Shown here piece by piece: positions 32,964 through 41,270 of a DNA stretch of 64,000 nucleotides. The stretch is taken from assembly GCF_947494015.1 (NCBI RefSeq), contig NZ_CANLTL010000015.1:62001-126000 (forward strand). Reading direction: 5' to 3'. Source of the stretch: an uncultured Cellulomonas sp. (GTDB lineage: Bacteria > Actinomycetota > Actinomycetes > Actinomycetales > Cellulomonadaceae). Position 1 is the stretch's first letter. The number at the start of each line of letters is the position of its first letter. The notes below the pieces were generated by a model that had not been told where the DNA came from, made no database searches, and saw only the letters and a list, made by a program, of their open reading frames with translations. Made by a program: the position numbers and the translations under genes.

Positions 32964-33943
32964 CGCTGCCCCTTCTGCATCGCGCGGGACTTCACGGTCG
33001 CCCAGGCCTGCAGGGCCACGACGGCCAGCACCAGGACCCCGAACAGCACCGCGGCCGCCGAGGCGAAGCCCAGCTGCGGGATCGATGCCGCGAACGCCCA
33101 CCGGTAGATGTAGATCTCGATGATCTCGGTGCTGAAGAAGGGCCCGCCTGCGGTCATCGCATACATCAGGTCGAACGCCCGGAAGCAGTCCTCGATGGTC
33201 AGCACCGAGATGATCAGCAGGAACGGCAGCAGCATCGGCAGCGTGATGTACCGGAAGACGCCCACGGCGTTGGCGCCGTCGATGCGGGCCGCCTCGAACA
33301 GGTCGCGCGGGATGGTCTGCAGCGCCGCCAGCCAGTAGATCATCGTGATCCCGAAGAACTTCCAGACGTAGACGACGGCGGCGGTGGCCAGCGCGGTGCC
33401 GGAGTCACCGAGCAGGTCGATCGGCGCCAGGCCGAGCAGTCGCACCACGGCGGCGAAGGGGCCGCTGCCGGGGTCGAGGATGAAGCGCATGACCACACCC
33501 ACGATCGCGGTGGTGGTGACCACCGGGATGAAGTACGCGGTGCGGAAGAACGTCGCGAACGGCAACCTCGGCGAGTTCAGCAGGATCGCCAGGAAGAAGG
33601 CCCCGAAGACCCGCAGCGGCGCGACGATCAGCATGAACACCAAGGTGATCCGTACCGAGGACCAGAACATGGGGTCCGCGAACACGGCCTCGTAGTTGCT
33701 GATGCCCACGAACCGCTGCTGCGAGCTGAACCCGTTCCACTCGACCAGCGAGTACCAGTAGCTGGCGAGGATGGGGTAGATCGTGTACAGCCCGTACAGC
33801 ACGAACGTGGGCATGAGGAAGGCGTAGATCCAGAGGTTGCGCCGCCGCTGCCGTGAACGGCGGTCGGCACTCACCGGTGCGGTGCGCCCGGGCGCGTCGG
33901 CGCCGGGCGTCCTCGTCCGGGTCTGACTCGTCATCGAGGTCAC
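32960..33943 (-). CDS. Sugar ABC transporter permease (MalF-like)
   Basis: A 327-residue permease. A basic, Arg/Thr-rich N-terminus (RRSRQRRRN) precedes six predicted helices starting LWIYAFLMPTFVLYGLY. The EAA loop is DLFEAARIDGANAVGVFRYI. It overlaps the next permease by 4 nt and follows the aldo/keto reductase gene by 22 nt. Confidence 0.9.
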   Translation of the reverse strand: MTSMTSQTRTRTPGADAPGRTAPVSADRRSRQRRRNLWIYAFLMPTFVLYGLYTIYPILASYWYSLVEWNGFSSQQRFVGISNYEAVFADPMFWSSVRITLVFMLIVAPLRVFGAFFLAILLNSPRLPFATFFRTAYFIPVVTTTAIVGVVMRFILDPGSGPFAAVVRLLGLAPIDLLGDSGTALATAAVVYVWKFFGITMIYWLAALQTIPRDLFEAARIDGANAVGVFRYITLPMLLPFLLIISVLTIEDCFRAFDLMYAMTAGGPFFSTEIIEIYIYRWAFAASIPQLGFASAAAVLFGVLVLAVVALQAWATVKSRAMQKGQR

Positions 33944-33965
33944 TCCCGTCCTGGTCGTGTCCGCG

Positions 33966-34811
33966 TCAGCGGATCTGGCTGAGCGAGAACGTCCGTGGGT
34001 CGCCGCCGATGCGGGTTCCCGTCTCCAGCGCGTCGATCGCCGCGACGTGCTCGGGGCTGAGTGCGACGCCCTCGAGGTCCGCGTTGGCGCGCATGCGCTC
34101 GGGCGAGACGGTCTTGGGGATCACCACGTGGCCCTTGTCCAGGTGCCAGCGCAGCACCACCTGGGCCGGTGAGGCGCCCACCTCCTGCGCGATCGACAGC
34201 ACCCGCGCGTCGTCGAGGGCGGCGCCCTGCCCGAGCGGGGAGTACGCCTCCACGGCGATGCCGTGGGCGCGGCACGCCGCGACGACGTCGGCCTGCTGGA
34301 AGGCGGGGTGCAGCTCGATCTGGTTGACCGCGGGCATGGCGTCGGCGATGTCCCGCAGCTCGGTCAGGTGCTCCACCAGGAAGTTCGACACCCCCACCGC
34401 GCGCACCCGGCCCTCGTCGCGCAAACGCTCCATCGCGCGCCAGGAGTCCTGCCAGCGGCCGGCCGAGGGGTTGGGCCAGTGGATGAGGTACAGGTCGAGC
34501 GCGTCCAGGCCGAGCCGCCCCAGGGTGTCGTCGTAGGCGCGCAGCGTGCTGTCGTAGCCCTGGTCGCCGTTGCGCAGCTTCGACGTCACGAACAGGTCCT
34601 CGCGGGGGAGCCCGCTGGCGCGCACCGCCGCCCCGACGCCCTGCTCGTTGACGTAGGCGGCCGCGGTGTCGATGTGCCGGTAGCCGAGCCCGAGCGCCTG
34701 CTCCACGACGGGTTGCGCCTCGTGCGACGGCACCTGGAACACCCCGAGCCCGATCTGGGGGATCGTGACGCCGTCGTGCAGGGCGACGGTCCGGTGCAGG
34801 GAGCCGGTCAC
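33966..34811 (-). CDS. Aldo/keto reductase (2,5-diketogluconate-reductase-like)
   Basis: A 281-residue (alpha/beta)8 NADPH-dependent reductase. Catalytic tetrad in HIDTAAAYVNEQGVG (Asp, Tyr), VTSKLRNGD (Lys) and LYLIHWPNP (His); cofactor signature VVIPKTVSPERMRANAD. The GTG at 34811 overlaps the GH39 stop (GTGA). It could reduce or oxidise the sugar released by the GH39 enzyme. Specificity cannot be deduced. Confidence 0.88.
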   Translation of the reverse strand: MTGSLHRTVALHDGVTIPQIGLGVFQVPSHEAQPVVEQALGLGYRHIDTAAAYVNEQGVGAAVRASGLPREDLFVTSKLRNGDQGYDSTLRAYDDTLGRLGLDALDLYLIHWPNPSAGRWQDSWRAMERLRDEGRVRAVGVSNFLVEHLTELRDIADAMPAVNQIELHPAFQQADVVAACRAHGIAVEAYSPLGQGAALDDARVLSIAQEVGASPAQVVLRWHLDKGHVVIPKTVSPERMRANADLEGVALSPEHVAAIDALETGTRIGGDPRTFSLSQIR

Positions 34812-36532
34812 CGGACGGGCTCCAGCACCAGCAGCGACACCGCCGGCAGCGGGAGGCTGACCTCGAGCTCCAGCGTGGATCCGGCGGCCTCGACCCGGCG
34901 GGCCGGCTCGAGCTCCTCCAGCCCCTGGCGAGCCTTGACCGCCGCCAGCTGCTCGTCCGAGGGCAGCTGGGGCGAGCCCGCCGCCACCCAGGCGGTGTGC
35001 GCGTTGCTGTGGTCGGCGTCGATCCGGAAGTGGCTGAGCGTGTACCGGTCCGCGTCGAGCCCGGCGACCTCGAGCGCGACCCGGGTGGCGTCGTCGTCGG
35101 TCTGGTACTGGTCGTCGGTGTGCCGCCACACCAGGACGGCGACCGTGCCGGACGTCGACCTCGACGCGAGGACGTCGACCTCCTCGGGCATGCTCCGGCC
35201 GTTCGCCTCGTCCAGGAGCGTGACGCTGTGCTCGGCGTCGGAGGACGCCTCGACCCGGTTCTCACCGAGCCGGGCGAGCGCGCGGTAGGCGTTGAGGAAC
35301 GGCTTCTCGACGCCGCCGGCGGTCAGGAACGCCCGCGTGCCCTCGAAGAACCGCTCGCCCTCGAAGTAGAAGCTCCACGAGGTGGCCTGCTCGACCCGGA
35401 CGTCCTCGAGCTCGTTGAGGTCGAGGATCTTCTTCATCAGCTTGATCTGGAACACCGGGTAGTACTCGGTGTTCTGGAACCGGAAGTTGGCGTTGTCGTA
35501 CACGCTGTAGTGGGCCGGCACGCCGGCGTCGCACTCGTCGACGATCGCCGGCAGCCCGCGGTACTCCTCGAACTCGGCGATCACCCGCAGCAGGCGACGG
35601 ATCTCGAAGAGCATCTTGTGCGCGGACGGGTTCTGCTTCTCCGGGGCCTCGCCGCCGGTCGGGCCGTACACCCGCCACGGGGTGAAGGCCGAGCCCTTGG
35701 TGTGGAAGGAGACGAAGTCCAGCGGGTCGCCCTGGTCACGGGTGTGCTGCAGGAAGCCGCGCAGGAAGTCCACCCCCGCGCCGGTCACGGCCGGGCCGCC
35801 GACCTTGGCGTCGGGCAGCACGCTGCGCACCGCGCGGGCGGTGACGGAGTACAGGTCGTAGAACTCCTGCGGGGTGCCGCGCCAGTAGAAGATGTCGGGC
35901 TCGTTCCACAGCTCCCACAGCCACGTGCCCACCTCGTCGGCGCCGTACCGCTCGAGGCAGTGCTGGGCGTGCGCGGCCACCAGGCCGCCCCAGCGCTCGT
36001 AGTCCTTGGGCGGGTAGGCCCAGGCGCCGGCCTCGTAGTTGCTGTAGACGGTGGGGCTGCGCACCACCTCCAGGTCCGCGGCGTCGTCGGGCAGCAGGTC
36101 CCGCGGGGTGAAGGCGAGCTCCACCAGGACGTGGTGGCCGGCTTCGACGATGGCGTCGTAGGTCTGGTCGGCGATGGTGAAGTCGTAGAACGGGTTGCCG
36201 TCGGCGTCCTCGTGGTACACGTTGCCCTGACCCCAGTGCGGGATGCCGAAGCCGGTCCCGGAGCAGAACACGTAGTGCGGGCGCACATGGAAGCCGCGGT
36301 CGGTCATCTCGCCGAACGTCGTCAGCAGCCGGCGGCCGGTGGGGGTGTACGTCCAGTTGATCTCGTCGTAGCCGATGCTCTCCCAGATGCGGGTGAGCGC
36401 ACCGCGGTCGACGCCGGCGTCCACCCGCACCCGTGCCTGTCGCACGTGCGGGGCTCCGGGGTCGCTGGGGGCCGACCGCGGGAAGGCCTCGTCGATGCCG
36501 ATGCCGGGGTTGAGCTCGGTGTTCGCGCTCAC
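34808..36532 (-). CDS. GH39-like glycosidase (beta-xylosidase type)
   Basis: A 574-residue cytoplasmic enzyme with no signal peptide. The acid/base Glu lies in LWELWNEPDIFYW and the likely nucleophile in PAIVDECDAGVPAH. NWTYTPTGRRLL and VSFHTKGSA fit the clan GH-A barrel of GH39. A C-terminal beta-domain starts near 430 (TVAVLVWRHTDDQ). The start is uncertain: GTG 36532 has AGAGG about 12 nt upstream and gives SANTELNPGIGIDEAF; GTG 36556 adds 8 residues but lacks an RBS. It is the first gene of the minus-strand operon; its promoter and a GntR-type operator lie at 36606-36643. Typical GH39 substrates are beta-xylosides, but this branch is divergent and specificity is open. Confidence 0.8.
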   Translation of the reverse strand: MSANTELNPGIGIDEAFPRSAPSDPGAPHVRQARVRVDAGVDRGALTRIWESIGYDEINWTYTPTGRRLLTTFGEMTDRGFHVRPHYVFCSGTGFGIPHWGQGNVYHEDADGNPFYDFTIADQTYDAIVEAGHHVLVELAFTPRDLLPDDAADLEVVRSPTVYSNYEAGAWAYPPKDYERWGGLVAAHAQHCLERYGADEVGTWLWELWNEPDIFYWRGTPQEFYDLYSVTARAVRSVLPDAKVGGPAVTGAGVDFLRGFLQHTRDQGDPLDFVSFHTKGSAFTPWRVYGPTGGEAPEKQNPSAHKMLFEIRRLLRVIAEFEEYRGLPAIVDECDAGVPAHYSVYDNANFRFQNTEYYPVFQIKLMKKILDLNELEDVRVEQATSWSFYFEGERFFEGTRAFLTAGGVEKPFLNAYRALARLGENRVEASSDAEHSVTLLDEANGRSMPEEVDVLASRSTSGTVAVLVWRHTDDQYQTDDDATRVALEVAGLDADRYTLSHFRIDADHSNAHTAWVAAGSPQLPSDEQLAAVKARQGLEELEPARRVEAAGSTLELEVSLPLPAVSLLVLEPVR

Positions 36533-36605
36533 GTGGGACCACGCCTCTCGTCGCACCCGATGGGCCCATGGGGCCCGCGTCGTCCTCGTCGACGACCGCG
36601 GTCCG

Positions 36606-36635
36606 AGGCTATGGACGGCCGCCGTAGATTGTCAA
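36606..36635 (-). promoter_or_regulatory. Promoter of the GH39-ABC operon
   Basis: On the minus strand TTGACA (36635-36630) and TAGCCT (36611-36606) are 18 nt apart, with a predicted start near 36599. The -35 box lies inside the palindrome at 36624-36643. Confidence 0.7.
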
Positions 36636-36643
36636 CAATCTAC
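36624..36643. promoter_or_regulatory. GntR (FadR-type) operator palindrome
   Basis: Nine-base arms GTAGATTGT and ACAATCTAC are separated by CA. The core TTGT-CA-ACAA fits the FadR-subfamily pattern TNGTN(0-3)ACNA. It covers the -35 boxes of both divergent promoters and is a likely site for the adjacent GntR protein. Confidence 0.75.
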
Positions 36644-36656
36644 TGTCTACTATGAT
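36629..36656 (+). promoter_or_regulatory. Promoter of the GntR / GH51 genes
   Basis: TTGTCA (36629-36634), a 16-nt spacer and TATGAT (36651-36656) form a near-consensus promoter. It leaves a ~170-nt leader before the GntR start in which I see no other feature. Confidence 0.65.
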
Positions 36657-36831
36657 CTGGACGGCGTACCGGGCGGCGTGACGGGATGCGACGGTGCGCA
36701 GGCGTCGCGGACGCCGGTGCACGAGGATGAGGACGAGCGATGACCAGGACGGCACGGCTGCCGCCACCCGGCTGCCCCGGCATGCGGCGGACCCGCGAGC
36801 CGGTCGCGGGACGGTCAGGAGTGGGGGGCCC

Positions 36832-37521
36832 ATGATCCCGCTGGGTGCCAGCGCGCCGCGCGCGACGCTGGCCGACTACGTGGTGCAGGTGATCCGCGAG
36901 AAGACCGCCACCGGCGAACTGCGCCCCGGGGAGCACCTGCGCGAGGCGGAGCTCGCCACCGCGCTCGGGGTCAGCCGCGGCCCGGTCCGGGAGGCGCTGG
37001 CGATCCTCGAGGCCGAAGGGCAGGTCGAGATCCGTCGGCACCGTGGTGCGTTCGTCAGCGTGCTGACCCAGCGTGACGTCGAGGAGGTCCACAGCCTGCG
37101 GGCCGCCGTCGAGACGCTCGCCGCCGAGCGAGCGGTCACCCGGCTCTCGCCCGCGCACCTGGCCGAGATGGACCGCATCCTGCAGGCCATGAAGGTCACG
37201 CCGGGCTCGGTGGAGCCGCAGGAGGCGGTGCGGCTCGACCTCGCCTTCCACGACGTCATCTACGACGCCGCCGACCACGCGCGGCTGCGCCGGGTGTGGA
37301 CCTCGATCCGCAGCCAGGTCGCCTTCTTCCTGCACACCCGCAACGTCAACTTCCCCGACTTCCCGACCGTCGGGTTCCCCGAGCACCACGAGCTGCGGAC
37401 GGTGCTGAGCGGGGGGGACGCCCAGGCGGCCCGCAGCGCCGTCGAGAAGCACATGACCGGCTCCTACTCGCGGCTGCGCCAGCTGCAGCTGCCCGCGGGC
37501 AGCGAGGACGACCGTCCCTAG
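36832..37521 (+). CDS. GntR family regulator, FadR/FCD subfamily
   Basis: A 229-residue regulator. The winged helix contains ADYVVQVIREKTATGELRPG, LREAELATALGVSRGPVREA and GQVEIRRHRGAFVS; the C-terminal FCD domain has the metal-binding pattern HDVIYDAADH with later FPEHHELRTVL and AVEKHMTG. ATG 36832 has AGGAGTGGGG upstream; the frame is open to 36694. It lies between the minus-strand sugar operon and the GH51 gene, with a matching operator in front, so it probably controls both and itself. Confidence 0.9.
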   Translation: MIPLGASAPRATLADYVVQVIREKTATGELRPGEHLREAELATALGVSRGPVREALAILEAEGQVEIRRHRGAFVSVLTQRDVEEVHSLRAAVETLAAERAVTRLSPAHLAEMDRILQAMKVTPGSVEPQEAVRLDLAFHDVIYDAADHARLRRVWTSIRSQVAFFLHTRNVNFPDFPTVGFPEHHELRTVLSGGDAQAARSAVEKHMTGSYSRLRQLQLPAGSEDDRP

Positions 37522-37584
37522 GCCGGCCGTCCACCATCCGGCGCGGCTCGTCCGAGCCGTACCCACCCCGACCGGGAGGACCCC

Positions 37585-39117
37585 GTGACCGCAGCGCGTC
37601 TCCACATCGATCCCGCCTTCGTCGTCGGGCCGGTGCGGCCCCGCATGTTCGGCTCCTTCGTCGAGCACATGGGCCGGTGCGTGTACGGCGGCATCTACGA
37701 CCCGGGTCACGAGTCCGCCGACGAGGACGGGTTCCGCGCCGACGTGCTGGAGCTGGTGCGCGAGCTCGGCGTGACCATGGTGCGGTACCCGGGCGGCAAC
37801 TTCGTCTCCGGGTACCGGTGGGAGGACGGCGTCGGCCCCGCCGACGAGCGGGCCACGCGGCTGGACCTGGCGTGGCGGACCACGGAGACGAACGCCTTCG
37901 GGCTGAACGAGTTCATGCGCTGGGCCCGCAAGGCCGACGTCGAGCCGATGATGGCCATGAACCTGGGCACCCGGGGCGTGCACGAGGCCGTCGACCTGCT
38001 CGAGTACTGCAACCACCCGGGCGGGACCACCCTGTCGGGGCTGCGCGCCGAGCACGGGACGGCCGAGCCGCACGGGGTGCGGCTGTGGTGCCTGGGCAAC
38101 GAGCTGGACGGCCCGTGGCAGCTCGGCGCCAAGACCGCGGCCGAGTACGGCCGGCTCGCCGCGACGGTCGCGCGGGCGCTGCGCCAGTACGACCCGGACC
38201 TCGAGCTGGTCGCGTGCGGCAGCTCCAACCGCCAGATGCCGACGTTCGGGTCGTGGGAGGCGACCGTCCTGGAGGAGACCTACGACGTCGTGGACATGAT
38301 CTCCGCCCACGCGTACTACGAGGTCGTCGGCGACGACGTCGCCAGCTTCCTGGCGTCCTCGGTGGACATGGACCGGTTCATCGACGACGTCGTCGCGACC
38401 GCCGACCACGTCGGCGCCAAGCGGTCCAGCACCAAGCGGATCGACATCTCCTTCGACGAGTGGAACGTCTGGTACAACGCCGAGCGCAAGGCCAGGGGCT
38501 TCCCCGTGGGCTGGCCGCAGGCCCCGCGCATCAGCGAGGACGACTACACGGTCGCCGACGCGGTGGTGGTCGGTTCGCTGCTCATCACGCTGGTGCGGCA
38601 CAGCGACCGGGTCGCGGCGGCGTGCCAGGCCCAGCTGGTCAACACCATCGGGTCCATCCGCACCGAGCCCGAGGGACCCGCCTGGCGGCAGACGATCTTC
38701 TACCCGTTCGCGCACGTCGCGAACGCCGCGAAGGGCGTCGTGCTGAGCCCGCAGGTCGACGCGCCCACCGTCGAGACCGCGCGCTACGGGCCGGTGCTCG
38801 CGATCGACACGGTCGCCACCTTCGACGAGGCCACCGGCGACCTGACCGTGTTCGCGGTGAACCGCGACCCGTCGCAGGCGGTCGACCTCGACGTGAGCCT
38901 GGCGGCGTTCGACGGCGCGACGCTGGAGCGGGCGGTCCTGCTGGCCGACGACGACTGGCGCGCGGCCAACACCCGGCAGGACCCCGAGCGCGTCGTGCCG
39001 GTCGCCCACCCCGGCGCGCAGGTGGTGGACGGCGAGCTGCGGGCGTCGCTGCCGCCCGCCTCGTGGAACGTGTTCTCGCTGCGCGCCGGACGTCGGGCCG
39101 ACCAGCCGGGCGACTGA
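37585..39117 (+). CDS. GH51 alpha-L-arabinofuranosidase
   Basis: A 510-residue intracellular enzyme. Family motifs: MFGSFVEHMGRCVYGGIYDP, MVRYPGGNFVSGYRW, acid/base E173 in WCLGNELDGPW, nucleophile E292 in ISFDEWNVWYN, and HSDRVAAACQAQLVNTIG. It removes terminal arabinofuranose from arabinoxylan- or arabinan-derived oligosaccharides. No signal peptide, so it works on imported oligosaccharides. GTG 37585 follows GGGAGGAC. It is 63 nt after the GntR gene and likely in the same transcript. Together with GH39 it points to plant cell-wall side chains. Confidence 0.93.
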   Translation: MTAARLHIDPAFVVGPVRPRMFGSFVEHMGRCVYGGIYDPGHESADEDGFRADVLELVRELGVTMVRYPGGNFVSGYRWEDGVGPADERATRLDLAWRTTETNAFGLNEFMRWARKADVEPMMAMNLGTRGVHEAVDLLEYCNHPGGTTLSGLRAEHGTAEPHGVRLWCLGNELDGPWQLGAKTAAEYGRLAATVARALRQYDPDLELVACGSSNRQMPTFGSWEATVLEETYDVVDMISAHAYYEVVGDDVASFLASSVDMDRFIDDVVATADHVGAKRSSTKRIDISFDEWNVWYNAERKARGFPVGWPQAPRISEDDYTVADAVVVGSLLITLVRHSDRVAAACQAQLVNTIGSIRTEPEGPAWRQTIFYPFAHVANAAKGVVLSPQVDAPTVETARYGPVLAIDTVATFDEATGDLTVFAVNRDPSQAVDLDVSLAAFDGATLERAVLLADDDWRAANTRQDPERVVPVAHPGAQVVDGELRASLPPASWNVFSLRAGRRADQPGD

Positions 39118-39184
39118 GCCCCGGCCCGTCAGGGGTCCACCGGCACCGTGCCGAACCGGCGCCGGCTCACGTACGCGAGCACCC

Positions 39185-40246
39185 TCAGCGGACGGCGTCC
39201 ATGCTCGGGGGCTGCTGCAGCAGGCTCGGGGCGTCCTGCTCCAGCTGCGCCCGCCACCACGGCGTCTGGACGCCGCCGCGCTTGAGGAACACCAGCTCCA
39301 TGGACGCGTTCCAGCCCTCGACGCCCTCGAGCTGGGCGAGCGTGGACCGGAAGAACCGGTGCAGCTCGGCGGCCGAGGCCGTGATGACCTCGCAGAACAG
39401 GGAGTTGTCGTCCAGCAGCGCCGCGAGGTACCGCACCGACCGGTGCCGGGCCAGCGCGCGCGCCACGCTGTCCAGCCGGGACGGGGCCACCCGCACCGTC
39501 ACCAGCGTCTCGGTGCCCATGCCGAGGGCGGCGGACCGGGCGAGGGTGACGATGTCGACGCACCCCGCGGAGCGCATCCGCTCGAACCGACGCCGGACGC
39601 TGCTCTCGTTGAGGCCGACCGCGTCGGCGACGGACTGGAACGTGTCCCGCCCGTCCTGCTGCAGCCGGTCGAGGATGGCCCAGTCCGCGGCGTCCAGGTG
39701 GGCGAGGTCGGCCGGTTCGGGCTCGGGCTCGGCGGCCACGTCGGGCGGGAGGGTGTCGGGCAGCCCCGGGTCACGCCCGGAGAGCTGGCGGGACCAGTCG
39801 TGGGTGACCTTGTAGACGTGCAGGATCAGGTCGCTGCGCGAGCGCTCGACGCCGTCCACGCCGTGCAGCCCGGCCATGAGCTCGGGGTACCGGCTGACCC
39901 CGCCGTAGACCACGAGCTCGGCCATGATGTCGAACTTGCCGGTGACGATCGTGCAGAACCGCACGTCCGGGCGCTCGACGAGCGCAGCGGCGACGGTGGC
40001 GTGCGTCCCGGGGGTGCAGTTGATGCGGACCAGGAAGTTGTCGTAGGGGCCGTGGGCGCCCAGCGCCGGGACGGCGGTGACCTTGACGATGCCGTCGGCC
40101 AGCAGCTGCTGACCGCGGCGCGCCACCGTGGTGACCGGGCTGTCGACGGCGTCGGCGACCTTGCGCCACGACGCGCGCCCGTCCTCCTGCAGCGCGACGA
40201 CGATCCGGGTGTCGAGCTCGTCGAGCGGGCCCAGCAGTCGGCTCAT
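39185..40246 (-). CDS. Lrp/AsnC family regulator with two tandem Lrp units
   Basis: The 353-residue protein has two complete HTH plus RAM/AsnC units: the first from 1 to ~165 (LDELDTRIVVALQEDGRASW, VADAVDSPVTTVARR), the second from ~185 (LDAADWAILDRLQQDGRDTF, VADAVGLNESSVRRRFERM). Normal Lrp/AsnC proteins are ~150 residues with one unit. Such regulators sense amino acids. It lies 10 nt after the hydrolase gene at the end of a peptide-uptake operon, so it probably controls that operon. ATG 40246 is chosen because it starts right before the first HTH. It converges on the GH51 gene. Confidence 0.87.
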   Translation of the reverse strand: MSRLLGPLDELDTRIVVALQEDGRASWRKVADAVDSPVTTVARRGQQLLADGIVKVTAVPALGAHGPYDNFLVRINCTPGTHATVAAALVERPDVRFCTIVTGKFDIMAELVVYGGVSRYPELMAGLHGVDGVERSRSDLILHVYKVTHDWSRQLSGRDPGLPDTLPPDVAAEPEPEPADLAHLDAADWAILDRLQQDGRDTFQSVADAVGLNESSVRRRFERMRSAGCVDIVTLARSAALGMGTETLVTVRVAPSRLDSVARALARHRSVRYLAALLDDNSLFCEVITASAAELHRFFRSTLAQLEGVEGWNASMELVFLKRGGVQTPWWRAQLEQDAPSLLQQPPSMDAVR

Positions 40247-40256
40247 GGCGTGCCGA

Positions 40257-41171
40257 TCAGGACCCGCCACCGGCCGGGTGCGGCGGGTACACCCGGTGCA
40301 GGAAGCTGCGCACGGTGGCGGTCCAGGCCTCGGCCTCCTCGATCTGCGGGGAGTGACCCGAGTGCTCGAAGACGGCGAGCTCGGCACCCGGCACGAGGTC
40401 GACGATCGTCTCGCTGCAGGCGACCGGGGTGATCCAGTCCGTGCGCCCCACGGTGACCAGGGTCGGCGCGGTGATCTGCGGCAGCAGGGGCTTGAGGTCG
40501 TACTGCGGCAGGTTCACGGAGAAAGCGTAGTTGTGCGCCTGGTACCGGTACGGGGTGGCCTCGACCTTGCGCTCCACGGCGGCCGGGTCGTACACGAAGT
40601 CGTACAGCGGCAGGATCTCGCGCCAGCAGTCGCGCAGGTCCTCGTCGTCGCGCACCTGCCCGCGGTCGATCCGGTCGAACTTGTCCATGTCGACCGTGAC
40701 GCGGTCCGAGGCCAGCGCGTTCTCGCGCGCGAGGTGGGCGTTGCCGTTGTCGGCCGAGGTGTCGCGCAGCACGAGCGCCCGGACCCGGTGCGGGTAGCGG
40801 ATCGCGTACTCCATCGCCATGAAGCCGCCGTACGAGCCGCCGGCCATCGCGACCGTCTCGGCGCCGGCCCACTCGCGCAGGGCGTCCAGGTCGGCGGCCC
40901 ACTGCTCGTGGCTCAGCTCGCCGGAGCCCTCGGACTCACCGCTGCCGCGCGCGTCGAACACCACGACGCGGTACTCGTCCGCGAGCCGGCCGAACGACGC
41001 CCGCGGCTCGGCGCGCGATCCCAGGCCGGGGGCGCCGTGGTGGGTCAGGACGACCGGCGCGCCCTGGGGCCCGAGCACCTCGACGGCGAGCTCGTTGCCG
41101 TTGATGCGGACCCGCTGGGCACCGGTGGTGGCACGGGCGAACTCGGGGGAGACGTCGGGCGGAGTGGTCAC
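40257..41171 (-). CDS. Proline iminopeptidase-like alpha/beta hydrolase
   Basis: A 304-residue hydrolase. THHGAPGLGSRAEPR corresponds to the oxyanion loop, FDARGSGESEGSG is a PIP signature and the nucleophile Ser is in MAGGSYGGFMAM. The acid Asp is in GRTDWITPV and His in EHSGHSPQIE. PIP enzymes release N-terminal proline or other residues from small peptides in the cytoplasm. GTG 41171 has AGGAGCACACC before it, and the pentamer repeat lies directly upstream of the RBS. Context with M24 and M19 enzymes and a Dpp-type importer supports peptide breakdown. Confidence 0.85.
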   Translation of the reverse strand: MTTPPDVSPEFARATTGAQRVRINGNELAVEVLGPQGAPVVLTHHGAPGLGSRAEPRASFGRLADEYRVVVFDARGSGESEGSGELSHEQWAADLDALREWAGAETVAMAGGSYGGFMAMEYAIRYPHRVRALVLRDTSADNGNAHLARENALASDRVTVDMDKFDRIDRGQVRDDEDLRDCWREILPLYDFVYDPAAVERKVEATPYRYQAHNYAFSVNLPQYDLKPLLPQITAPTLVTVGRTDWITPVACSETIVDLVPGAELAVFEHSGHSPQIEEAEAWTATVRSFLHRVYPPHPAGGGS

Positions 41172-41180
41172 GGTGTGCTC

Positions 41181-41250
41181 CTGGACTGGACTGGGCTGGG
41201 CTGAACTGGACTGGGCTGGACTGGACCGGGCTGGGCTGGGCTGAGCCGGG
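41181..41250. repeat. Pentanucleotide tandem array (14 units of CTGGR type)
   Basis: Fourteen consecutive 5-nt units close to CTGGA/CTGGG run from 41181 to 41250, between the stop of the M24 gene and the RBS of the hydrolase gene. It lies in the transcript leader of the hydrolase gene and may vary in copy number. Confidence 0.9.
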
Positions 41251-41270
41251 CGGGCGGGAGGCGCGGGGCG

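Noticed and set aside
41181-41250. Short coding repeat (WAGLD-type peptide on the plus strand)
   Set aside because: The frame is short, lacks an RBS and runs against the operon; the repeat is better seen as non-coding leader DNA.
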